Below are positions 34,561-45,385 of a stretch of 64,000 nt of DNA, piece by piece. The notes under the pieces are model-generated. The model was given only the letters and a program-made list of their open reading frames with translations, ran no database searches and had not been told where the DNA came from. Numbering within the stretch: position 1 is the first letter of the stretch; the number at the start of each line of letters is the position of its first letter. The position numbers and the translations under genes were made by a program. Source of the DNA: Strongylocentrotus droebachiensis. Its lineage: Eukaryota; Echinodermata; Echinoidea; Camarodonta; Strongylocentrotidae. The stretch is taken from assembly GCA_035222895.1 (NCBI GenBank), contig JAVYIG010002119.1, forward strand, positions 124,001 to 188,000, read 5' to 3'.

Positions 34561-35024
34561 ATTTAGTATATTTCTCCTTACTGTATGTTTGTATTGCAGT
34601 CTGTTTGGATGTCTGTATCAATACAAAAGAATACACAAGTGTGATAAGCAATTTAGAGTTCTAGTGAAAACAATTGCAGCCTAGGACAAGAATTGATTAT
34701 TTCCAATTGATACCAATTCTCAAAACAGCTTTCTTCATGAAAAATAGGTTTCTCTGCTCAAGTCTCAACTTCAGAATATAAGACTTTGTCATTGCTGTGA
34801 TAAGAAACTTATTGAACAAAGGATAAATGGAATTGCCACACTTTTCCGCGAAACATCACATTGAGAAGAAGGAATACATTTACACGTCATGTAATGAAAC
34901 TTACTCGATGGGCATGTGAACGTGGCTGCCATGTCTCACACAATGAAGCACAACCCTGACCAAAGAAATAGAAATGTACTAATTAAAGGAAATGTGAACA
35001 CATTGAGGGACAACTTCACATTCA

Positions 35025-35295
35025 TTCGTAAGCCCAATTCCTTGTAATAAAATATATCGCTCAATTCATGTGTGAACTTGGCATATTCCCAGCTCTTACC
35101 ACAAGAAACCTCAAATTCTTGATATCAATTAGTAAACCCAGTTCCTTGTAATAAAACGTATCGCTCAATTCATGTGTGAACTTGGCATATATTCCAAGCT
35201 CTTACCACAATAAGCCTCTAATTCTTAATATCAATTAGTAAGCCCAGTTCCTTGTAATGAAATGTATCTTTCAATTTGAATATGAACGTGGTTAG
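35025..35295. repeat. Tandem repeat, three units of about 112 bp
   Basis: Units start AGCCCAATTCCTTGTAATAAAA, AACCCAGTTCCTTGTAATAAAA and AGCCCAGTTCCTTGTAATGAAA in outline (typed in part) and share CTCAATTCATGTGTGAACTT and AGCTCTTACCACAA. The third unit is the most diverged. Confidence 0.8.
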
Positions 35296-35499
35296 CATAT
35301 TCCCACCATTGACTAACAGCCCGAGAATGAAAGTGAGCGCTATTGCTTGTAATAAAAACGTAATTTGTATCGCAAAGGAGATGACCTACATTTGGCTAAG
35401 TGGTATCGTAGTATATTGATAAGATTTTAACAAGCAATCGGGGCCCGAGCCTTGTTAGTGTACTACCGACAATGTAATGCACCCTTGACTGTTGTAGTA

Positions 35500-35890
35500 C
35501 TACACTGTTATACACAGGCCAAAATAGATTTCAGTTTTTTTTTTTTTCTTCCAAAATTGTCCAAAATCTAGGAAGGGGATCCATGATATTTCATATTTTG
35601 TCTTTACATAGAAATGCTATTGGATCAGTTTAAAAACATATTTGTTTAAATTCAAATTTTATTCTTTACAGAGGCTAAATACAAAGGGAAATTCCATTGA
35701 TATTTCATGATTTTTTTTTCTCATACTTGGATATCATGAAATGTGCCCTTTACTGTTGAAGTTCTACACAGGCCAAGTAAAATAGATTTCTAGTGATTTT
35801 TTTCCCCCAAATTTTTCAAAAATGAGAAGGGGGGAACCATGATATTTCATGATGTATATTTTCTGTACATAAAAATGCTATAACAGGGCT
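35500..35890. repeat. Tandem duplication, about 240-bp units
   Basis: ACACAGGCCAA.TAAAATAGATTTC, a poly-T run, CCATGATATTTCAT and CATA.AAATGCTAT recur in the same order in two halves (about 35,505-35,640 and 35,767-35,882). Confidence 0.65.
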
Positions 35891-36439
35891 TGACACTAAC
35901 TGATTGATATCAATCACAACTTTGTACATAAGAGATAGGAGACTTCAGACTTGCGATTGATTGGAGGACTTGCGATTGTTCAATTGCAACTCTTTATATA
36001 AAGACGGGCCCAGGTCTTAATATCAGATATAATAAGTTAACTTTAATAGTCCATTGTCCTTTTGCAACTAAAATGAAGCGGGAATCTGCAAGACGTCATA
36101 GTAACATTCCACCGTGGTTTTCAGTCATTGTGATTGGTATATTTGCACATACCTGTGGTGTGGCAAGCCCCTTGTAGTAGTTGTACATGTACCAATATAT
36201 TGCTTGCCAGAAAGAGGCTCCCTTTGTCTGTTAGAAGATGAGAAAATTGAAATTTGTGAGTTAAAAGCAAACTCTTCAGGATGCACATTAAACATATATC
36301 ACATTATATGTGAAACTCAAGAAATTTGGTATGGACAAATGCATTTTTGGTGCTACACATGCAGAGATTACAAATGTATATTTCAAAATTGAATACTTCT
36401 GCATTTTTCAACATAATAATAAGTAATATACAAACTAGG

Positions 36440-37050
36440 TACAAATATGTTATTAACAAATGTCAAAATATATACATGTACATGTAAATGTCAGTTGACC
36501 TCTTTGGAAAAACATTCAAGTTATCATTATGTTATTGGTCAAATCAGGAAAGTCCTCAACCAATTAACAGGTCAATTTGATACAATGAAGTACAGGTGTA
36601 ATTTACTTAAACGAATGTTCATGTACAGTGTACATACTGATATGTTAATGTCAGTAGACCACTTTGGCAAGACTTTCAAGTAATCATTATCGTTATACCT
36701 GTACATGTACATTTGGGTCAAATCAGGAAGGTCGTCAACCAATTGACAGGTGAATTTGATACATTGAAGTACAAGTGTAATTTAATACATTAAAGAATGT
36801 AAAACTACACCTGTAACAGACAATGTGTCGATTACATACAATATTCATGTACAGTGTACATACTGATATGTTAATGTCAGTAGACCACTTTGGCAAAACT
36901 TCATTATCATTATCGTTATACATGTACATTTGGGTCAAATCAGGACTGTCGTCAACCAATTAGCAGGTGAATTTGATTCATCAAAGTACAGGTGTAATTT
37001 ACATTAAAGTACCTGTAACAGACAATGTGTCAATTACATGAGTGCACTAC
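36440..37050. repeat. Minisatellite, three units of about 170-230 bp
   Basis: AATGTCAGT.GACC.CTTTGG.AA, TCAAATCAGGA..GTC.TCAACCAATT.ACAGG, GAATTTGAT and GTACAGTGTACATACTGATATG recur. Length differences come from extra TACATGTACATTTGGG segments in units 2 and 3. The frames over it are artefacts. Confidence 0.8.
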
Positions 37051-37765
37051 AATCACTTAATCAAGTGACCTTGCTCACACATTTGTAAGTGCACAATGTC
37101 TCTCTATACCTTGGTATGTGAGTCTTAATTTGGAGTGCATCTTGCTGGTACATTGTGTGCATTGCTAATGTTTGTTTTATTCTCACTTTAGAGGACATGT
37201 TAAGAACATCTCTAGTCTTCTATCTTCAGACTCTTGCTTATGGCAGATGAGATTCTTCACAATTTAAAGATCATCCCCTACCCCTCACAGTCATGCAAAT
37301 AACTCAAGAAAATTAAAATATCATGAAAAATTGCTTTGATACTGATTTTCCCATTCAACTTTTGTGGGGTTAATGACAAATTAGCCTATTAATTTGTAAA
37401 TTTGTGACACCCTACACAAGAAAGTGGGCATTTTCATTGAGTTAATTATTATGCCTGTCAGATTTTGATTCCCCTGCATGATAATTGTATGGATTGATAA
37501 TGAAACTTACACTTTTATAGGGCCCTAATTAATAATTTACACGTGTACAATAGATGCAAAGTTCTGTTATGAAATTCAGATTTTAGATATTAATTTTTTA
37601 ATCACAATCATAATCCCTGTGTGAACCAAAAATCTCAATTATTAGGTTTTTTTGCACTTTATTGAAAGAAGAGTCTTAAAAAGCAGAATATTCATGATTA
37701 TTTGCTGTCACTTTTGTCAGCTTTTGGGGTGCATGAAGGCCAATGATATCGATGTATACAGATGT
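37051..37765. other. AT-rich spacer
   Basis: No gene, repeat or inverted structure recognised. Confidence 0.4.
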
Positions 37766-37769
37766 AAGC

Positions 37770-37945
37770 CTATTGTGAGGAATACTCCCCAGGGAGTGGA
37801 GCATGTACACTATCATTAAAGCTGAGTAGCAGTTGAATCCAATGACCGGGGTAATCATAATGGCAATGTTACAATGTAAAGCGCTTAGAAACAAAGCATT
37901 AAGCGGTACATGTATACAAGTGTGACCATTATGATTATTATTCAT
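37770..37945 (+). mobile_element. SINE family 2, 3' body fragment
   Basis: AATACTCCCCAGGGAGTGGAG, AATGACCGGGGTAATCATAAT, AAAGCGCTTAGAAACAAAGC and GTATACAAGTGTGACC match the 3' body of the SINE at 31,091. The tRNA-like head is absent. Confidence 0.75.
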
Positions 37946-38401
37946 AAACCGATGGAAAAACATTGATTGATTAAGTCTGCCGTTGGAAGACTACCTGTAT
38001 GTCTTATCAAGTGAGTCATTATGAATTTGGCCAGTGAGTTGCGGAGCAGTATTTCTTGGTACACGACACACCAAAAATGAGGTCACCTCAGGCCCTTTGT
38101 CAAAAAATTTATGACAAATTTTTTCTAATCAATAATTGTTGCTGAAGTGCAGGCAACTATAGAATGGTGAAGTGCATGCATGTGTTTCACAGCTTAAAGG
38201 GGATAGTCAAAAATATATACCAGGGCCATTATTCAATTCAATACTTAAAGGTGGTAGTCAAACATATAGATTAGATTCCAACATAACTCGCACAAAATGT
38301 TTAATAACGTGGTTCGGACAAAAAAATGTGTCATTGATGAGTAACTAGTATAAAAACAAATGAGACATTCAATGAAATATTTGGTGTTACCTGACTACCA
38401 A

Positions 38402-38853
38402 CCTTTTCACACACAGCTAAAATTCATCGTATCTAGAGATGATTAGAATCACTCAACAGTTTTAAACATGTTTATAGACAAAATTTCCCAGTGTGAACAT
38501 CGTTTATACGATGTTGGGATAGATACGAAGTCGCGATGCATACGCCCCTAAAAGCAGGCTGCAGATACGAAGTTTGTATCTAGTGAGCTTGACATTTTGT
38601 GTGTGAAAGGTTATTCGTGTTTACACGTGTTTCAGACGTGTTTAAACTGGATGGAGCATGCGCTTTTATTGATGTGACATGACCTTCAATGCGCAATGGC
38701 ACTACTGCGCATTTTACGAGCAGTAGTTAATCACGAAACGATTAACGATCGCACCGAAATTTCTGTGTGTGAAAGGCTCGTGATTAGTTTAAACACGTTC
38801 GAAACACGTTTATACTAGTCATGTTTATAGAATTTTAGCTGTGTGTGAAAAGG
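38402..38853. mobile_element. TIR element with perfect 24-bp ends
   Basis: The left end (38,402-38,425, beginning CCTTTTCACACACAGCTAAA) is perfectly inverse to the right end (38,830-38,853, ending TTTAGCTGTGTGTGAAAAGG). Subterminal AACATGTTTATAGAC and GTCATGTTTATAGA, and several TGTGTGTGAAAGG motifs, lie within. The architecture (CACACA-bearing ends, diverged fold-back interior rich in CGAAAC-type motifs) is close to the element at 13,839-14,470. No clear target-site duplication and no coding capacity. Confidence 0.85.
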
Positions 38854-39284
38854 CTGTACGTTGGTTATCAATATCAACCTGTCAGGTAATACATTGGTCT
38901 TGGGATCTTGCATTTGCTCCAGTGGCAAATCGCTGCGGGCTTTAATTTGTCATAACTGTAGGGTTAGAGTTAAGAGAGCGGTTTGGTAATACATGTACCG
39001 GTATGTTACTTTAATAGTTAGAGATATTGTTACAAGGATCATTTTACCTGACTTCTTTAAAAGGGAAGTCCACCCTGATATTAAATTGGTTTTGATAAAA
39101 GCAGAAAAATTAAAGAAAGAATTTTTAAGTGAAATTTGGAAGACAACAAATCATAAATTTCTTATTTATTGTCTGATTCTTCTCAAACCTTCACTGATAT
39201 GTTCTTCTCATTTTTCTCCTTATATTAAAAAAACTTATTATCAGGGTGGATGTCCCCTTTAAACAAAAACTGTACGCTTATACA

Positions 39285-39446
39285 TGTAAGTAAGCAACCA
39301 GGGTACAGACGGCTTTAAGTCCTCTCGGAGGGACGTGGTAATGAGGATTAATGCCTTACCAAAGGGTCAATAGGGCATTGACTTGGTTTTGAACCAGGAA
39401 CTGCACGGTCACGAGACCACAGCTCTACCACTGAGCCATTGCATCT
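39285..39446 (-). mobile_element. tRNA-derived SINE, copy 3 (minus, truncated)
   Basis: On the minus strand GCAATGGCTCAGTGGTAGAG, GTGGTCTCGTGACCGTGC and CCTGGTTCAAAACCAAGTC give a tRNA-like head, followed by the shared body CCTTTGGTAAGGCATTAATCC. It ends shortly after GGTTGCTTAC, so the tail seen in the other two copies is missing. Confidence 0.75.
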
Positions 39447-39972
39447 TTTGGTCAACACTTGAAGTTGAAGTTAGAAAACTGGATTGAGTAGAAAACAGAC
39501 TGTGGAGCAAGCAACTGTTGCTTTAGCATGCGTCATGCTACCATCGTCCCATATGTACATATCCATGTTGGTGATTTTCAAGGCAGTATTCTGTTCATAA
39601 ATGGTATTGTACGGTGTAACTTATGAATTTGCGATACCGATTCACGGTGATTTCTCTTGAAATGTACTTTTACTGCAAGTACACAACCTTCTCTGTGGAT
39701 GTGTGTAGGTTTACAAGCTTTGTAATCTACAAGCATGTTATCTGTTTGCTTTTCCTTTGCCATCTTCCATTCTTTTGTGCTTGTCAAAGAGGTCCCCACT
39801 CCCACACACTTGGTGTCAAAGAGGTCCTCACTCCCACACACTCAGTCAGATTTTATCCAATCCCATTGAACTCTCAAGTCTCATCTAAGTCTTTTGAGAA
39901 ACCTTTAATACACTGGAACCAGAGCTTCTAATAATTATTCATATATCAGTGCAGTGGGCACTGTCTTAATAA

Positions 39973-40088
39973 TAGGGACTTTTAGATTTGCACGAAGACA
40001 ATGTGGATTGCTACGATCGACGTCCTTTTAATGCACTGCCTTGAATGGACGTCACACGTATCAGTCCACGCAAATCTAAAAGTCCCTA
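39973..40088. mobile_element. Very short TIR element (116 bp), 19-bp perfect ends
   Basis: TAGGGACTTTTAGATTTGC (39,973-39,991) and GCAAATCTAAAAGTCCCTA (40,070-40,088) are perfect inverse copies. Inside, GACGTCC..GGACGTC is also inverse. TAATA directly precedes GGGACT on the left and directly follows AGTCCC on the right, a possible short target duplication. Confidence 0.85.
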
Positions 40089-40931
40089 ATACTACAGATT
40101 ACTGATACGGGATTATTGTTGGTGCAAAGAATTGATTCTTTGTATTGTAAAGTAGATTACTACATGTACATGATGTAATACTACCGGTAATACAGTAAAA
40201 CCCGCCTTTAGTGACCACCTGTCTACAAATTTGTTTCCCTTGTTAATGATTCTCATGGCAACTTGTACTAGATACGCACCTGTACACAAAGACCATCTGC
40301 CTTTAAAGACCACTTTTCTTGCCTCCCTTGGGTTGGTCTTTATAGACAGGTTTCACTGCACATAGGAGTAGTTTGCAGGCACAAACCCTTGTTAGTCTTC
40401 ATGTGTAACAGCGTCTACACTACAAGACTATAATAGGCTCTCTACATTGTACTTTAGCAGCTCCTGACAAGACACAGCCAGAAACTGACAAAACTAGGCT
40501 CTACCCAAGGCTTTAGGATTTGTGGTAAAGTGTCAAATTAGACTATATGCTTACAGACTATTACGGTGATGCATGGGGATAGACACTGCCTTAACACTCA
40601 GATATTACATGCTGTAGCAAAACCATTTACCGGTAAACAGCATTGTGCTGTTGCACATGAATCACAGATTTCTTGATGTAACAATGTGGGAGATGTCTTG
40701 AGGGTATACCTGGAACTTGACTCATGGTTTCTGGGTAGTACAACAATTGGCGGTCTACATTTAGGGACAGTGGTGGTAGAAGATATTAGGGTTAGAGGGA
40801 GGATGCTTTATTTGACACTTTCAGGACAGGATTTCAAATTTAGGTCTAAATTGATCTTGTTTTTCAAATTGGCAACAGTGTTATTTTTCTTTTATTGAGC
40901 TACTGTACATTTTTCAAATAATACACATTAT

Positions 40932-41715
40932 AGTATTAATGACTGCTTTGAGAGAAATAGTTGTTTTATTACGCTCAAGGGAAGGTTAGAATTGTGCTAT
41001 TCCCCGAGGCTTGCCGAGGGGAAAAGCCCAATTGTAACCTTCCCGAGAGCGTATGAAAACAACTATTTCTCGAATATTAAAGCAGTCATTAATACTTTTA
41101 TATGCCGAAAAAAAATAGACTAAAAAATAAAAAATAAAAAATATTTTTCAATTTTGTCGAAGACGGGATTCGAACTCTTGCGTACAACAAGAGGTGTATC
41201 GAAAACCAACGCTTAGACCACTAGGCCATCGCGCGTCGTTAACATGCTCGGCAGTTTTCTCCAATATATACATTAAAATGGATTGAAAACGGCTCTGCGT
41301 GAGGGATGCTTCGCAAAAGCTCCATGAAACGGGCCCTTCTTTTACTTTTGCAATGCATATTGGCACGAACTTAGATCAAGATCTATCGGCAGATGTTGTT
41401 TTTTTGTTTTTGAGAGTTTATTTTCGTCTTCATGTCAACAATGCAAGATAAAATTGTCGGTAAGATCGATCGAGATTCAATTGTATTGAAATTACCGACC
41501 AATCCTTCGCACACATTACGGTATCCTCCATCGCTCAAACCATTTTTTAACATGTAAACCTATGGGGTAACCATGGAGTAACCATGGTTATTAAAAATAT
41601 TGAAATGTTTTATGCATGGTTACCGAGAATTTTACAGGAACAGTTGAAGTTTATGAATGCAATTCGACCAATCAGATGGCTGGATTTCTTAAGTGAGGTA
41701 TATAATACACATTAT
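40932..41715. mobile_element. Inserted element: fold-back plus tRNA-like part
   Basis: The 14-bp direct repeat ATAATACACATTAT flanks this segment (40,918-40,931 and 41,702-41,715), and the paralogous copy at 42.24-42.30 kb lacks it. The left part (40,932-41,096) is a hairpin: AGTATTAATGACTGCTTT pairs with AAAGCAGTCATTAATACT, continuing to a GC-rich tip near CCCCGAGG..CCGAGGGG. At 41,158-41,240 on the minus strand, GATGGCCTAGTGGTCTAAGC and GAGTTCGAATCCCG look like tRNA A and B boxes, but the T stem does not pair. A composite non-autonomous element is the simplest reading. Confidence 0.7.
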
Positions 41716-41830
41716 CTCTGGAACAATATCCATGGGCAAGAATTTTGTTGAAAACAAAAGAAGTAATCAGTGACTGTGGATCTCTCAACATGCTGCCAAT
41801 TCAAGGATTGTAAAACTTATTTTCCCTTTT

Positions 41831-42080
41831 AAAATTCAATGTGGATGATGTGTTGAGGTAGGGTAGTCCCATATACATCTTTCTGTGTATAGTGCTTGTA
41901 ACTTTACGAAGAATGAGCCAAATTTCTTATCATTTTGATGATTCCAGAACCTTGCAGATGCTAGATGCTAGATGATCGACCTTTTCTGATCGATTCCACA
42001 ACGTTTCTTTCACAATGCAATCGCATGACCATTACTGGTCTTTACCTTTAAAATTCAATGTGGATGATGTGTTGAGGTAG
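41831..42080. repeat. 31-bp direct repeats flanking family A copy
   Basis: A 31-bp sequence beginning AAAATTCAATGTGGATGATG occurs at 41,831-41,861 and, identically, at 42,050-42,080. Between them lies repeat family A in its plus orientation (TAGTCCCATATACATCTTTC...GCAATCGCATGACCATTACT). Either a long target duplication or a tandem duplication would give this; the length favours the latter. Confidence 0.75.
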
Positions 42081-42419
42081 TTCCTAGAACTTCACTCATG
42101 TTTTCTGGGTAGTACAATGGCAGCGGTGGTGGAGAAACGGAGTGAGAGGGAAGATGCTTCATTTAACCCTTTCAGAAATTCAGGGCAGGATTTCAAATTT
42201 AGGGCTAAATTGATCATTGTTCTTCATATTGGCAATAATGATACCTTTCAGTTATTGCCTCAACGTTCAAATAATATTTGATTTCTCTGAAAACAATATA
42301 GATGGACAAGAAGGTTGTCAAAATTTTGGAAAAAAATGCCTAATTTGATAGAAAACAATGACTTTGAATCTCTCGACTCTGAACTCTCACCCAGCATGCA
42401 CTCAGTGACCACGTCTTAT

Positions 42420-43570
42420 TTAGAGTGGAATTACGCCCTTCTGCAGGCAAGCACTTGAATACATACTGTAGAACTCTATTATGCAGAGAGTGATTCCCCA
42501 AACTATAACTGATCTGTTGCTCTCATTTAAAAAAAAACAGACTTGTCATCACTGTGTACTTACATGTACCTGTAACAATGCCTCAAGTTGTTACTTATCT
42601 TTTTGAATGGACTTGTGCCCTTCTGCAGGTGAACAGCACAATTCATAGAACTCAATATATGGAGAGTGTGATTTCCTTGCTTTCACTGATCTGTTTCTCA
42701 CACTTTTACATTCTCTTTAAAAACGAAATTGTTGATACGGTAGACAAGCACTGAATAGTAATTTTCTCCCAGAATGGTCTTGCGCCCTTCTGCAGGCTTA
42801 CACTACCATCCTTAGAACTCGATGTTTCCCAAACTATCACCGATCTGTTTTTCTCACTTTTCATCATCATCAACTTCAGGTGGCGCTGTAAAGCGCTGCT
42901 GTGGTCTTCACGAGAGCACGCCATGCAACTCTTTCACCTGCCATTTGTGTTGCACCTTTCATTCCTTGTCCAGATACTTTCTTGATATCATCAGTCCAAG
43001 ATATTGTTGGACGACCTCTACCCCGTTTTCCTTCGATTGCTCCTTGCAGTATTTGCTTCTCAACACCTTCAAATCTCCTAACATTAACATTCTTTCAAAA
43101 AACCTGAAATCATTGATACTGTGGACGAGCACTGAATGGACATTATCTCCCAGAACAGACTTGCGCCCTTCTGCAGGCAAACACTAAGTTCCATAGAACT
43201 CAATGTATGCAGAGTACGATTTCCCAAGCTTTCACTGATCTGTTTCTCTCACTTTACATTCTTTTTAAACAAAACTGTTGATAAGTACTGTGGACATACT
43301 CTAAGATCACCCACTTGTTTCCCAAATTGGACTTGCGTCCTTCTGCGGGCAAACACTAAGATCCCTAGAACTCAATGTATATTGAGCGCCATTTCCCAAC
43401 CTTTCACTGATCTGTTTCTCTCACATTTGCATTCTTTCAAGAACAAAATCATTGATACTGTGGACGAGCACTAAGATCTCCCACTTGTTTCCCAGAACGG
43501 ACTTGCGTCCTTCTGCGGGCAAACACCCCGATCCATAGAACTCAATGTATGCTGAGTAGGATTGTAGGGC
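42420..43570. repeat. Tandem array, about 160-170-bp units
   Basis: Roughly six units share GGACTTGCG.CCTTCTGC.GGC, AACACTAAGATCC.TAGAACTC, GATTTCCCAA.CTTTCACTG, TCTGTTTCTCTCAC and TGATACTGTGGACGAGCACT. The unit near 42,780-43,135 is enlarged by a LINE fragment. Confidence 0.8.
42864..43094 (-). mobile_element. 5'-truncated LINE tail inserted in an array unit
   Basis: A minus-strand frame (43,094-42,876, ending TGA) contains EGKRGRGRPTISWTDDIKK followed by RVAWRALVKTTAAL. The GRP..SWTDDIKK pattern is typical of the C-terminal end of ORF2 proteins of non-LTR retrotransposons. The stop is followed by a GATGATG microsatellite tail, a common LINE 3' end. The array unit resumes on both sides (CTCACTTTTCAT | ACATTCTTTC). 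No reverse-transcriptase domain remains, so the copy is inactive. Confidence 0.8.
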
Positions 43571-43833
43571 GTAAAGGTCATTACGGTGAAATGGAAGGGG
43601 GGAAATCAGGTTGAAGGAACGGTCCCATGTGTGCCTATGACTCGATGGAGGAAATTCAAGCGGGAAACGCTAAGATTCGGACCCAGCTTCTCACCAAGCG
43701 AGGGTCGTAGATCGAGTGCAGAGCAATGTCTCTATGCTGCTTTCTGACATTTAAGAATTAGCATCGGTTTAAATTAACCCTTTTGTGACTAGAATTTTCT
43801 CATTTGTGTTAAAATTGTGGATGATTCCATGTA

Positions 43834-44039
43834 TTTAAAGGCCGTCTGTACTAGTTTGGCTAAGAGGGATTAGACCACCCAGGGTGGTCACTAACAAGTG
43901 GCTATCTCTCATCAACTCGGCTCTCAATTAACATAAGAAAAAGAGGATCATGGGGGACCAATGGTCACAGATTAGGCATTGTTTTCTATATACATGTAGA
44001 GGGAGCAAGTAGCTACAAGTAGTACAGTGGGGCTTTAAA
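43834..44039 (+). mobile_element. TTAA-type MITE family, copy 1
   Basis: Ends TTTAAAGGCCGTCTGTACTA and TAGTACAGTGGGGCTTTAAA are approximately inverse, and TTAA lies at both borders. The interior (AGGGATTAGACCACC, TAACATAAGAAAAAGAGGAT, GGGAGCAAGTAGCTACAAGT) is shared with copies at 45,179 and 58,418. No coding capacity. TTAA borders fit piggyBac-like target choice but do not prove it. Confidence 0.8.
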
Positions 44040-44801
44040 TGTGCAGATTGTATGACTCTTGTTCCTGCGACAATCGCCCTGCTTTTGACAATTTTACACC
44101 AACCTTATTTCAACATGTAAGTTCAACTCTAGATCCAACACTAAACCTAACTGTAACTGTAACCCTTACAATAGACCTAATCTACAGCCCTTTTGCACCT
44201 CTAACCCTAACCCATACCTTTAAGGACATAAAGCCTGAAGTAATGTGTTCATTATTAAGAACACACACTACATTTCAACACTCAAACTATTTGTCTCTCA
44301 ATCTAATGCACAACGCACATGTGTAGGTGTTCATGTACATTTGTACATGTACATGTATGTAAGTTCTTGTTTCAATTACCGGTACTGTCTTTTTGTCACA
44401 TAATCCTGCAATCACATTGACAGTTATAGGTCAAAGTCATGATTATACCGTTGTGAAAACTTCGGTGATATTCAATAAGAACACACCTTCCTGTACAAAC
44501 TGCACGCTATCCTAGCTTCCTACATATTTTCGAGTCAGGGAAAAAATATTTATTTTTCGGGGGCTACTTTTCAACCTTGCCTGCATGAAAATAACATTCT
44601 AATTTTTTTTTTTTGCATTGAACTCTATGCAAATTTAAGGGGGCTCTTTTCTGATTTTCGGGGGCTCTTTTGGTCATTAGGGGGCTATTTCGCCCTGAGC
44701 CCCCATGTATATTTTTCACTGTTTCAAGTGCCTTCTCTTTTCTACACTGAACTTCTCTTTCTAAGTCTGCATACATGAACTACTGGTGCACTCAGAGCGA
44801 C

Positions 44802-45138
44802 AATAGACCATTTTCATAATGCAATCAAATTTAATGCAATCAAATTTAATGCATAAATCTTTGTCAAGTGCCACCTTACCAATTATTTCATTCACCTGTT
44901 ACAAATAATTGTATTGTTATAGTCAAAATATGAATCGCATACATTCATTGTTGCTAGGTAGAACAAATATTATGGTTTGTCCTACCTAACAAAGCAGAAT
45001 GTATTCCATTCTGATTATTGAAACACAATTGTTTTTAACAGGTGAATGAAATAATTTTTTGACGAGGCACTTGCATGTAACAAAGATTTTGCATTAAATT
45101 TGACTACCGGACCGGTACATTACAAAAATGGCCTATTG
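44802..45138. mobile_element. Fold-back element, copy 1, nested in the 179-bp array
   Basis: AATAGACCATTTTCATAATG and CATTACAAAAATGGCCTATT are inverse with few mismatches. The interior (TTATTTCATTCACCTGTTAC / ACAGGTGAATGAAATAA, and GCTAGGTAGAACAAATATT with its inverse) folds throughout. Uninterrupted array units read GACAATTGAGTCAA, and here GACAA and TTGAGTCAG lie on the two sides. A diverged second copy lies at about 48,115-48,478. Confidence 0.8.
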
Positions 45139-45178
45139 AGTCAGAAGTTGTGTCATGATTATGTTGTCAAAACATTGG

Positions 45179-45385
45179 TTTAAAGGGAGGCGTTACTACT
45201 TCAGTCAGAAGGGATTAGACCACACAGCGAGCCAGCGAGGTCACTGTGACAGGTGGCTATCTCATTAACTCAGCTCTCATTTAACATAAGAAAAAGAGGA
45301 TCATGGGTGACGAACAGGCACCGATTGGGGAAGTTTTTTATATAGAGGGAGCAAGTAGCTACAAGTAGGACAGTGTGCCTTTAAT
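45179..45385 (+). mobile_element. TTAA-type MITE family, copy 2, nested in array
   Basis: The same element as at 43,834. It splits an array unit: intact units read ACATTGGTAATATT, and here the sequence runs ACATTGGTTTAAAGGG ... GCCTTTAATATT. The TTAA on both borders supports insertion with a TTAA target duplication. Confidence 0.8.

Larger units (their letters stand above)
40680..42400. repeat. Diverged segmental duplication carrying insertions
   Basis: Text from GATGT.TTGAGGTA..CCT.GAACTT.ACTCATG.TTTCTGGGTAGTACAA, through GGCAGGATTTCAAATTTAGG.CTAAATTGATC, to AACAATAT..ATGG.CAAGAA occurs twice: 40,690-41,830 (enlarged by the insertion at 40,932-41,715) and 42,061-42,400. The second copy shows the state without that insertion. 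Confidence 0.75.

Noticed and set aside
41158..41240. tRNA gene on the minus strand
   Set aside because: A- and B-box-like text is present, but the T stem and acceptor stem do not pair, and it lies inside an inserted element.
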